Shown here: in pieces, positions 42,731-53,752 of the stretch
Position numbering within the stretch: the first letter of the stretch is position 1
How the letters are laid out: each line of letters starts with the position of its first letter
Source of the DNA: Heliocidaris erythrogramma
Lineage: Eukaryota > Echinodermata > Echinoidea > Camarodonta > Echinometridae
DNA length: 64,000 bases
NCBI GenBank assembly: GCA_025617745.1
Contig: CM046870.1
Span: 26,858,927-26,922,926, forward strand
Direction: 5' to 3'
Made by a program: the position numbers and the translations under genes
The notes under the pieces: generated by a model
What the model was told of the DNA's origin: nothing
The model's input: the letters and a program-made list of their open reading frames with translations, nothing else
Database searches by the model: none

Positions 42731-43825
42731 TAGAACGCTTCGGTAATGTATGCAAATTTTATGCATACCTTTCAAACAAAGGTGGTTTTTGACAACCTGA
42801 AAGCTTGCCTGACATAGCTACATATTATGTATGCAAACTGGATTCCAAGCATTGAGGCTCATTTATAACGACGCTCACCTGAGGTGGATCAATTCACATC
42901 TGGTGCATGTTCTCTCTAGCACCACCAGGAGATATGTTAGAAATTGAAACAACTAGGAGGATGTACATGAGATGTTAGAAATTAACATAATTCCCCCCCC
43001 CCCCCCCCCCCCCCCCCCAGTCTGAGCTTCCTCCCAAGTTCGGTTAAATTCCAATCATGGGTTTTGGAGAAGAAGCTGAAAATGTAAAAAGTTTATGGAT
43101 GGCGGACAACTTGCCTCACCCCCCCCCAGTATGTTACCCCCACAGACCCCCTATAGGGCCACCCAGAAAAAATTCATGAACAACTTTCATTTTTCATCTA
43201 TAGAGGTATCTCCAACAATACATAGCTTTTACACTTGGGGGCCACATGTATCATTTTAGCAACTTTGGGTCCCCTACCCCTAAGGATGATTCCTACCAAG
43301 TTTGGTTGAATTCCGATCATGTGTTTTGGAAAAGATCAGAATGTACATTTTGCCTGGTAGGGCCCCCCCCCCCCCCTCCAGTATGTTACCCCCACAGGGC
43401 CCCTATAGGGCCACTCAGAGAAATTTCATGAACAACATTCATTCTTCATCTACAGAGGTATCTCCATACACAATACCAAGTCTGAGCTATGCCTGGTTCT
43501 GGAGATGTTTGAAATTTACATAGCTTTTACAGTTGGGGGCCTTCCCCTGGGGCCCCCTGGGGGCCACATGTACCATTTTAGCAACTTTGGGTCCCCTACC
43601 CCTAAGGATGATTCCTACCAAGTTTGGTTGAATTCCGATCATGAGTTTTGGAGAAGATGAAAATGTAAAAAGTTAACGGACGACGGACAAATTTCCATCG
43701 CAATAGCTCACTCGAGCCTTAGGCTCAGGTGAGCTAAAAAGCAGGTTCATGTAATAGGAAGTCACAAGGTGCTCAGAGAATAATTATATGTGCATAAATT
43801 TGTATACATTACAGAAGCGGTCTAT
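42731..43825. mobile_element. MITE copy C, split by another element
   Basis: The left half TAGAACGCTTCGGTAATG runs to ATTGAGGCTCATTTATAA at about 42868; the right half resumes at AAAAAGCAGGTTCATG (about 43736) and ends GAAGCGGTCTA. The gap is filled by the insertion at 42869-43735. Confidence 0.85.
42869..43735. mobile_element. Inserted element with GCTCACCTGAG / CTCAGGTGAGC ends
   Basis: About 870 bp with GCTCACCTGAGGTGG on the left and TTAGGCTCAGGTGAGCT on the right. Inside are internally repeated units (CCCTATAGGGCCAC, CATGAACAAC, CATCTAYAGAGGTATCTCC, GTTTGGTTGAATTCCGATCAT) at roughly 150-250-bp steps and C26 and C14 runs. No coding capacity. Confidence 0.75.
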
Positions 43826-43829
43826 GGGG

Positions 43830-46350
43830 GGAGGCAAGATAGCTTTGCTTATTCAGAGAATTTGTACTGTGGAATGTCGTTAAAAAGAACAGTGTTTTAA
43901 CAAACTCCTGTTATAATCAGGTGATTTTGCCAATCCCACTTCTTAGTACATGTATTCTATTGTTTTAGCCATGATATATTGGTTTTGATATAGAGGTAAT
44001 TTCCTTTGTTCCCAAGGAGTTTGTTAAAACAAGATTCCACTATAAAACCTTCGTTTTTGCAAATATGAAAATCAGAGGAATGGTTTTCACCCCCGTCATT
44101 TGGAGAGGGAAAGAGGACTCGACGGTGAATTTGGTCCGATACCAACACCTTCCACCCTCCCCATCATTCAAAGTCTTCTAGCGACGCCCATGGCCAGGTG
44201 TGAGAGAAGCTCAAACACAAAAAACAAAGAACATCTTTAGATTGCATTTTTTTTAATACAGGTAATTTCTCTTTTCAATATATTTATGTACAAGTATAAA
44301 CACAATATACATACATGTACACACACACACGAAAATAGTTATCCACGTCATTACTTGAACAACTCTTTGAAAAAAATATTGTTTCCACATATAATCATTT
44401 TTGTATCATATTTACATTGAGAATAACATTAATATCTGGTTCCACACATATGCTCGGCAAATGAAAATGTTGCAGAAAATAAATTGTGATACTTCCATGA
44501 AAGATGACATCAAAAAAATATAAACTTACGAGTAAGCGCTCTCTGTTCAATAAAATACTTGATATGGATGTGGTTCGAGATGATGTATTTGAAAAACAAC
44601 ATTTTAATATGAACTATATTTTCTGATGAAAAACAAATTACTTGCAGATGCCACTTTCCATGACAGCTGAAATTATTTTTAAACAAAAACACGAGTTGTG
44701 AAAACAGAACGATAATGCAAAATGCTATTTAACTTGAAAAATATAAAAATATGTATCTTTGTACCAATTCATCTCAAATAATTTAAGACATCACAGGCAC
44801 AAGATACTGATTAACATCTAAACTAATGCACACCATGCCCGACTCTTTAGCATTTGGATTGCAAAGCTAATTCAATATTTATAAGGGCAATTTTTGTACA
44901 TGTCATAGGCCAACATACATGTCTCTTCTTTTAAAATCAGAATTGTGTAGTGTTACGAAATAGAAATTGACAGGCATGATTAGTTCTCCCGACACATAAT
45001 TTTTTTTAAATCCTGACAAAGTGTCAAAATAGTAGACAATTAAAAAATTTGGACAAAGCAAATCCCTTTTTTTTAATTTCTATTATTTGGCTACATTTCC
45101 TTTCTCCAATGCTTAATCACAGCTTTCAGTCAAGCAATTGTTTTGTCTATTGGTCTGAATCAATGAGAAGTATGAAATATGGTAAAAATTTATTTCAATT
45201 CTCATTTAAATCTCTGCCTGTGATTATTATTACATCCAATTTATCTTCTTGAATTCATATAAAAGGGATCTACATTTTACCAGACATGTACGACAGTGAT
45301 ATCCAAGCTGAGTTAATTCTTACAAATAAACAATGAACAAGGTGTAAAGACTACAATATGACGTTCAAACCTCTTTAAAGCTAGTAATAAACATGTATAA
45401 ACCTCTGCTTTTAGCCCTTAAATCTATAACACATGTTTGTTCTCCATTTCCTACAGTTTTTGTTTTTTAAAAAAGACAAAAATGGTACAAGTATCACAAG
45501 ATTCACATAAGCACCATTTTAGTACAAAATATATGCCATCTGATGAAGAACAGAAATGTATTCCTTACTCAGAATTAACCCCTAAGCCCTCTTCAGACAT
45601 GACGTAAAAGCGACCTAAAAAAATGTGCCACAGCAAAAAGGAACATGTAAATGATTTGAAAGCGGCAATGCAATACATAGTTGTGTTGATAATGGCCCCT
45701 ACCACAAATCCCTGAATAGTGAGTTACAAAATACATGAATATAAAGCGCATTAGGCTTATCTCCTTTCCATTTGCTGCGGCCTTATGATAAAGCGGTATA
45801 GTGGCTTGTGTCTGAATAGACCTTTACGATGGCAATGCACAGATTGACCTGAATTTATACAATTTATAGAAAAGGAACACTTCATATCAAAATGGATAAG
45901 GGGTGTTCTACAATTCGCCTGTTGAGAGCCAGAAGGGCGTTAACTCTTTGTTAAATGAAATGAGTTAACGCCCTTCAAGCTATGAGCAGACAACTTCCTT
46001 TACACATTACACCACAGGAGCACAAAGGTGGCAAAATGGCACAACACTTTTTTTCCCCCTTTTTTAGAAGAAAAATGTTTTGGAAACACTTGAAACTTGA
46101 TCCAAACAGTTATAAAATACAATCCAAAATAATCACAGATTCACGACTCCATACAACTTATCAAAAAGAGACATTTTCATTAGATGAATCTCTTCATAAA
46201 CATGATTGATTTCATTTGTAGCTGCAATGCGTAGTAGGAAAGTTTGCAGGTGGAACCAAAGATATCAACATTCTTTCTAACATATATCAACTAAAGTTGC
46301 AATGCAGTAACAAATAAATTTATTCCCAGTCAAAATAAAGCTCGTTAAAA
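43830..46350. other. Intergenic between NDUFA10 and SNX13
   Basis: AT-rich, mostly unique-looking, no exon homology on either strand. It could include distal SNX13 3' UTR, but nothing proves it. A hairpin of the AGAAGGGCGTTAA family lies at 45925-45990. Confidence 0.45.
45925..45990. repeat. Hairpin, AGAAGGGCGTTAACTC family
   Basis: GAGCCAGAAGGGCGTTAACT and, inverted, GAGTTAACGCCCTTCAAGCT separated by about 15 bases. Confidence 0.8.
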
Positions 46351-46358
46351 GCAGTGCC

Positions 46359-46743
46359 TTAAATATAAAGTTGAGTTCTGGTCATGATACTGAATTGTGA
46401 AAGAAACTGTCTCAAAGAAATTGGGAAAGGTTGATTATATAGCGCATAAGAATTGGTGTATGCTGAAAGGTTTTGGAATCACCAAAATGATAAGAAATTG
46501 ACTCAATCCTGCCGGGATTCACACGCACTGCACACAGAAATATGTATATGGGACTAGACCAAAATGTTCGGCCCAAACATTTCAGCCGTTTGTTTTCATA
46601 TTTTGAATGTGCGGGCATTTGAAGAGCAATCCTTTTCAGGGGACATATCTACTATGATCATTTTCTTAACTAACATACTAAGAATGAAAAAGCTTGCAAA
46701 TTTTTTTTTTTTACTTTTCCCAGAACTCAAGCTTCCCTATTAA
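46359..46743. mobile_element. TTAA MITE (family GAGTTCTGG)
   Basis: Full copy: TTAAATATAAAGTTGAGTTC on the left and ACTCAAGCTTCCCTATTAA on the right. Confidence 0.85.
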
Positions 46744-47056
46744 AGTATATATTCCCATTTTGTGTTTGGTCCTCATATGATTACATATCCTACCTTATAT
46801 TTAGCCAGTTGGAAAGTATTAATACTAATATTAATATTAATAATATTAATAAAATATTATTGTTGCCCATTTGAAGAACAAAATGTGATCAATTTAACCC
46901 TTAAATAATTCCTGTCCTGAAAGGGTTCATGATCTATTGCACAAGGGTATCCCCTAATCAATCATAACTCACTGGACTGAGAAATATATTGGCAGTAACG
47001 ATGCATCTATGATGTACAGGATAGTCCAGCTATTTTAGAGTTATCCCAAACCCAGG

Positions 47057-47190
47057 GGAGCGTTTCATCAAGTGTTTTGTCAGTGATTTTTACTGACAAC
47101 TGTTATAAGCTACTGAAATCCTTGCATCTGATTGGCTGAGAGCAAATTTGTCGGTAAAAATCACTGACAAAACGCTAGATGAAACACTCC
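47057..47190. mobile_element. 134-bp MITE flanked by CCAGG and CCTGG
   Basis: Same family and same length as 11940-12073, in opposite internal orientation. CCAGG is at 47052-47056 and CCTGG at 47191-47195. Confidence 0.85.
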
Positions 47191-47497
47191 CCTGGCTAGA
47201 CAACTGTACACTATGGTCTTTGATTTATTGAGCACAACAGAAACTAACAGATTGCCGTGAAAAAAATGGAAAAGAAGAAGAATTTATATTCAAAGGCAGT
47301 TGTAGGGCAAGTTTTTACATCGTTCCATGATTGTGTATATTAAAGATACAAGCATGATGCTGGAAGCACCAATGATCTTACCAACACCTTCCCCATCCCT
47401 TTCCCCTTCCTTGACTTCCTTTTGTTTTTCTATGCAGCTCTTCATCTCTGCATGAAATAATAATAACTAGATGAATTTTCGACCGCGCGCGGTCGGA

Positions 47498-48463
47498 ATT
47501 TATGCCTCCGCCATCACCAGATTGGAAATGTATGGCATACATGTACACTCTAAAAAGGATTGGTCCAACAAAATTACAAATCTTTTCACTTAAAATGCAC
47601 AGGAGACTGAAAATTTATTTCATTTCATAAATAAACTAGAAATATTTGATAACGAGGCTAAAAACCAGTAATTTCATGTAATTTTATGTAAATTGACCTC
47701 TGTGACCTCTGACCTACTTACCCCAAAATCTAATCAGTTCATCTTTCTATGGGGATACATACTGGTACCAAGTTTGAAGTTCTCACCTCAGACAGTTCTT
47801 GAGATATTGCGGTAACGGTACTAAAAACCAAGAATTTCATGTAATTTCATGTAAATTGACCTCTGTGACCTCTGACCTTTGACCTCCTTACCCCAAAATC
47901 TAATCAGTTCATCTTCATATAGGGAAACATACTAGTACCAAGTTTGAAGTTCTTACCTCAGACAGTTCTTGAGATATCGTGGTAACGAGGCTAAAAACCA
48001 AGAATTTTTATGTAATTTCATGTAAATTGACCCCTGTGACCTCTGACCTTTGACCTACTTACCCCAAAATCTAATCAGTTCATCTTTCTATGGGGATACA
48101 TACTGGTACCAAGTTTGAAGTTCTCACCTCAGACAGTTCTTGAGATATCGCGGTAACGGTACTAAAAACCAAGAATTTCATGTAATTTCATGTAAATTGA
48201 CCTCTGTGACCTCTGACCTTTGACCTCCTTACCCCAAAATCTAATCAGTTCATCTTCGTATGGGGATACATACTAGTACCAAGTTTGAGGTTCCTACCTC
48301 AAATGATTCTTCAGATATCGCGGTAACGAGAAGTGGGACGGACGGACGCACGGACACACGGACGGACAGACGGACGGACGGACGGACGGACGGACGGACG
48401 GACGGACGGACAACCCGAAAACATAATGCCTCCGGCACCCACCTTCGGTGGGCGGAGGCATAA
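47498..48463. mobile_element. Element with TTATGCCTCCGCC ends and internal tandem repeats
   Basis: TTATGCCTCCGCC on the left, GGCGGAGGCATAA on the right. Between them are four roughly 170-bp units (AATTTCATGTAAATTGACC, TGACCTTTGACC, CCAAAATCTAATCAGTTCAT, GAGATATCGCGGTAACG) and then a GGAC/GGACGGAC tetranucleotide run at 48338-48412. A truncated relative is at 11731-11863. Confidence 0.85.
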
Positions 48464-48479
48464 AAATGCATTAATCACC

Positions 48480-50950
48480 GAGTCTAGATGATAGTAAATA
48501 ATAAGAATAAATGTGCTATTCATACTCAAAAGGAATAGCTAACTAAATACAACAAAAGAGTACTGATAGCAAAAGAAAGAAAAAAGGAAAAAATTAAATG
48601 GAAATTAGAACACTAATAGGGAATGTGCTTTTTTTTTCATATCTTAATTTTGAAAATCAGTATTTCTAAAATATTCCATGGTTTCCTATTGGTCCATTAG
48701 TTTGGAAAATAACTTGCTTTAAAAACCCAATGTCACATATTTACGTAAATGTTTGTTCTAGATGGGTTCCCACCATTTAGTTCTTCGGATACACGTATAT
48801 TCATAGTAAAAAACCTCAATTGTACTAAACTCTAAATATATTCAATAATCTAAGCAGATTTGTGATCGCATTTTGCATATTCCCAAATAAACATTTTGCA
48901 TGTACCTCTAAATGCCTTCCACTCAATTAAATTTTGTCAGGCAGAAAGTTTGATGATGGAATATTTGAAACAAGAAAATTCAATCTTTTATCACAATCTG
49001 CAGAAGAAAAAAACAATGGAATACAGGAGTGAAATTAACTCCTATTGCCGACACTAAATCAAAACACAAAATCAAATTTTCAACAAAAAAATTTAAAAAG
49101 CAACAAAAATATTTTGCCTCTTGCCATTGCCCATTCATATGTGAATAGTCTCCTTCAAATATCATGGTGGATTTCATTTCATCATTGAAATATTTGTAAA
49201 GCTGTTTACCAGCTCAAACTGGAACGATACCTCGCATCATCTCATACAAAATACTGACCAGTCAAGGAAAAGATATTACAAAATATGCTAATCACATATT
49301 TTGATCCCCAAATAATACAAAATATGTTAACTATTCAACCCTATTTCACAAGTGTGCTTTTTTAGCTTTCATCAATAACAAGACGAGAATCTGCATATAA
49401 TTTTGTTCGAAATGTGCATATAAATTAAATAACTTGCAAGTGTCATCTATGCGCACACCAAATAAACTCTCACAATTTCAGTGATCAAAAATTATTCAAA
49501 AATACAAATTGCAAGCAAACAAGCTGTTGGACATGTGAATGTTACGTATACGTGTGCATCTATGACCTTTTCTTTGCAATCACTGCAAACATCTTTGCAC
49601 ATAGTAAAGTTTTAAATCATAAATTAGAGGGGAAAATCAACCTCATAATCATTCTCCATCGATCATGATCTTATTAGCAGCGGCACAATGAAAGAAATTA
49701 TCACTTGACTTAACTGATTGCACATAAATTCCATACTTAACACTCTATAAACACAAAACAATTCAACCTAACTGTCATGCCTCGGGGCATTTTAAATCCA
49801 TACCGATTTTCCCACGCTTCTGGAGTGAACTTTCATCCATGTCATCCAGAATATTAATCATACTGTAGAAAAACATGAGAAGATGGAACATTTACGGTAC
49901 ATGTACACTTTAATATGTACATGTATGTTCTCTTGTTTAATATGCTACAAGAGAATATAAACAATGCTTATCATCATGATGGCTTTAATATTCTGTTTAA
50001 AAATCATGAAACACATGAAGAAAAAAAAAATTGAAATTCTCTCTGTGATATCATCTTTTAATCGTGGGGAGGCCAAATGAGGATGATTTAACACGATCAC
50101 AAAGACTTTAAAAAAAAAAAACCTGTGGCAATTTCAATAGTCTTCTCCACCAGTTATTCAGGGTTCCCACATAAGTTGGAGAATCTAATAATTCCAAGAC
50201 TTTCCATGGCCCATGTTGCCTTTTGCCCTGACCAGATAAACACCATTTTGGTGTGGGTTGTGGCATACAAGCGGTGTACGAATACCACTCGGTGATGTGG
50301 AAGGCTGCCATAGACGCACATGGCCGACACCCACAATCAATTTCCATGACTTTCAATGACTTTGGGAGAGTTGTTTTTTTTTCACTTTCCATTTCTTTCC
50401 ACGATTTTCCAGAAGAAAATAATGTGTAATGACTTTCCAGGTTTTTTCATTACCGTGGAAATCCTGCATTTGTAAGGTGCGAACATAACAATGACGTATT
50501 ACGGAATCTGAACATGATTTCTACGGGACATACCACAGGATATTGAATTACGCGAGTTGAGTATTTTTAAAGTCTTTGCAATCATGTTATTTGTACAACC
50601 AAAGAATCATGCTGTTGCTAGAACTCACACACACACACACAAACACACTCACGCACACTCATACACACCCACACTGGCAGAACATAATCCTGATAAGGCA
50701 ACGCCCTGTGAGAACTGAGGCATGTCTCAGAGCGTACAAACGCAATTTAACTTTCAAAGTAGTAAATAATTGAGTCGGTGAAAATATTCTCCCCAGAGAA
50801 GACACTACATAAATCCTGTCATTTTACCATCATACCCGGTAATTGCTAAGGCTGATTCGGAATAGAAAAAAGGACATTTTGAAGGCATTTTTAAGACTGC
50901 CTCTAAGACAAATAATGCATTAAGATTTATTTTGGTGTACCGCTATGGTA
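48480..50950. other. Intergenic, AT-rich, no gene seen
   Basis: No exon homology. A CA microsatellite is at about 50625-50670; otherwise nothing recognised. Confidence 0.45.
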
Positions 50951-50953
50951 ATC

Positions 50954-51298
50954 TTAAAGATAAAGTTGATTTCTGGTCATGCGATTACTTTGTGAAAGAA
51001 ACTCAAAGCAATTGGGAAAGGTCAATCATGTATACATACATTGACCCAATCCGGCTGAAAACCACATGCACAGCACAAAGAAATGGGTATATGGGACTGT
51101 ACACATGTGTCATTACCGGTAAATGTTCAGTCCGAAAAATTCAGCTATTCCTCGTTACATTTTCAATATGAGGGCATTTGAAGAGCCATCTTTTTTTCGG
51201 GACATTTCTATTATGATGTGCTTCTAAACTGACAGAAATGGAATGAAAAAGCTCACAAATTATTTTTCACCTTTTCCAGAACTCCACCTTCTCTTTAA
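50954..51298. mobile_element. TTAA MITE (family GAGTTCTGG), shortened
   Basis: TTAAAGATAAAGTTGATTTC to CTCCACCTTCTCTTTAA, with an internal deletion relative to the 386-bp copies. Confidence 0.8.
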
Positions 51299-51691
51299 AG
51301 CACTATCAGAGTGCCACATCAATTATTGTTCACTTTACAGTATTTCATCTTTATGGAGTGGAATATTACTATATTAGGCACGTGTTGTACAGATCATTTG
51401 TGTCCTTCATGAAATACACTGTACAACAATCTTTCACTTATTTCACCCTAAATGAAAAATTACTTGATATGATTGACCGATATTCTTTCCTGTATAACTA
51501 CAAAATGGCAACTAAACAATTTTGAACAATTATCTGTATACTTGCTAGGCTAGAAAATGTGGTCAAAATGTCCTTTCTTACGAAACAGAATCGCCCTTTA
51601 CAAAATGAATCCATCCTGTAGTCCGCCAGCACAATGAGTAATATATGAAAGAATATCAATGAAGGTAGTATTTCAATTATGACAATATCCT

Positions 51692-52237
51692 TTAACGGGA
51701 AAGTCCACCCTGATTACAAGTTGGTTTTAAAAGAAGCAAAAAAATTTAAGAAACAGATCAGTGAAGGTTTGAGTGAAATATGATAAGAAATAAGAAATGT
51801 AAGGATTTTCAAAGTTGTAATCGATCAAACACAAATTGGCAACTCTGTGACATATCTTGCGAGCTCCTCTCCCATTTGTCCTGGACTCCAAAAATCATTA
51901 ATTTCCATTTTCTCCAAAGAAAATATTCAAACATATATGCACCTTAGATATAATCATTGCTTATATGTTTATAGAAAAATCTGTATGAAACAAATCTATT
52001 TCTTCATCAAAATCTAAGAATATTAAAATTTATGAAATTTTCTGTACTGAGCAAATGGGAAAGGAGCTGGCAAAATATGTCACAGAGTTGCCAATTTGTG
52101 TTTCAATGATTACCGCTTTCAAAAAATCGTAACTTTCTTATTTCTTATCGGATTTTGCTCAAAATTTTACTAATTTGTTTCTCTCATTTTTCTGCTTTAA
52201 TTCAAATCAACTTAAACCAGGTTGGACTTTCCCTTAA
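51692..52237. mobile_element. TTAA MITE (family AGTCCACCCTG), full length
   Basis: TTAACGGGAAAGTCCACCC on the left, GGTTGGACTTTCCCTTAA on the right; long inverted arms as in the copy at 54861. Confidence 0.85.
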
Positions 52238-52239
52238 AC

Positions 52240-53471
52240 ACGCATCATTGCAAAGTTTGGTGTAGATAAAGGGTATCTTACAAAAAGTTCTTTGGCATGA
52301 TAACATAAAATGATGGACAATGCCCGAAAGTGGTTCCAATTGGATCAATTTGCAGACGATTCTTGGACTCTTTACATTTCCTAACAAGTGCTCTGGTACA
52401 CTGTAGACAAAAGGTTTTCATGGCTTTCTTGCCACAGTTATAGATTGCTGGTGCTCTAATGATTTCTGCTGATTTTCCAGATTCTTTCGTGAAGAACACA
52501 TCTTTTCATCATAAGGATTAACTAATGGACCTTGGCTTCAAAGGGGGGGGGGGGGGGGGGGAGACAAAACATCCAAGCACAACTGTGATCCAGAAAAAAG
52601 CCCTACTTTGCGTCAAAATCTATCTCTTTATACTTTGCAAATTATGATTTTGAATTAATTTCATTTTTTATCCATTCTAGTATCATTAGCAACTGCACAA
52701 TGAAGTTATAGCTACTTGCGAACGAGCAAAGTGAGAGAGCAAAATTTTGGCCCGATTCCCTGTCGAGTGTATTTCATATTTTGAAACATAGTCCTTTATT
52801 TATTAGGTTTTAAGAGCAAATTGGTTACAATTTACTTGAGAAAACTTCTTTATTATGATTGAAAACTCAGTTATATAATTGCTTTTTCATGGTTGAAAAT
52901 CTGTGAGGGGGGGGCATATTGCCCCCTTGCCCCCTGCCCCTTCCCCCCTCCTCCCCTTCAAATAAGCTAGTGGTCTATGCTATCATATTATGTAAATTAG
53001 GGGGACAGGTAACAATGGATGATGCAATGAGGCAATTCTGATTGAATTACGACAATAATAAAGCAAAATAATGTAAATCTTAGGATCTTATCAGATATGG
53101 TCAGTTCAGAATATTGTTGAAATTTCAGTGTATATTTCAGCCACTGATTTTGAGTAGTTTAGACAATATCATATTATTTAAATTACCCCTAAGACATATC
53201 ATTATTTTAAAAGATTTTGATGTTCGCCTTCACAGCACAATTTTTTGAGGGGTATTACTGATGAATTTTCAAAGCATCAAGGTCCAAGAATCTGACATTA
53301 GGCTAAAAATCATCAGGGCACCAGTAGCAAACTGAATTTGTATCACAAGGAGCCACTCAGCAACCAAAACAAAACAATTTGGTTGCATAAGAAACCTTCC
53401 AACCCAACAGCATGGACCAAAGTTTAAGCTACAGAAATCAGTTCTTCGATTCTCGCAGCCTTCACCGTATG
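52240..53471 (-). other. SNX13 3' flank, probably 3' UTR in part
   Basis: Follows the SNX13 stop on the minus strand. No coding homology. AATAAA (minus) at 52795-52800 is one possible polyadenylation signal. A G19 run is at 52543-52561. Confidence 0.4.
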
Positions 53472-53752
53472 TCATCTGACGTCTCTCCTCCTACTACGCA
53501 GCTCCTGCTGCTGGTGCTGCGCCGCCCTCTCTTGCTCAAGGAGCTTCTCCTTGCGGGCTCGAATCCGCGGCGACTGGGAGTGGAGCTTGTGGAAGATCTC
53601 GCCAAACTTGTTATCCGGGAAGAGGGTGAGGAGAAGGTTCTCCAGGAGCACGTAGAAGAGCCGTTTGTTGAGTGTCCGGTTCTGGAGCATGTTGAAGGTG
53701 CGCAGCATCCCGCGCCGCGTCGTCTCAGAGCCGATGAAATTCTTCAGGTCAT
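53472..53752 (-). CDS. SNX13: SNX13 exon k+10 (last): nexin-C end
   Basis: Acceptor TAATTCAG; two bases complete Asp, then DLKNFIGSETTRRGMLRTF, NKRLFYVLLENLLLTLFPDN, KFGEIFHKLHSQSPRIRARK and a basic Gln-rich tail ending RRRDVR, TGA at 53472-53474. Confidence 0.95.

Noticed and set aside
48250..48529. Frames with RPSVRPSV or DGRTDGRT repeats
   Set aside because: Translations of the GGAC tetranucleotide run.
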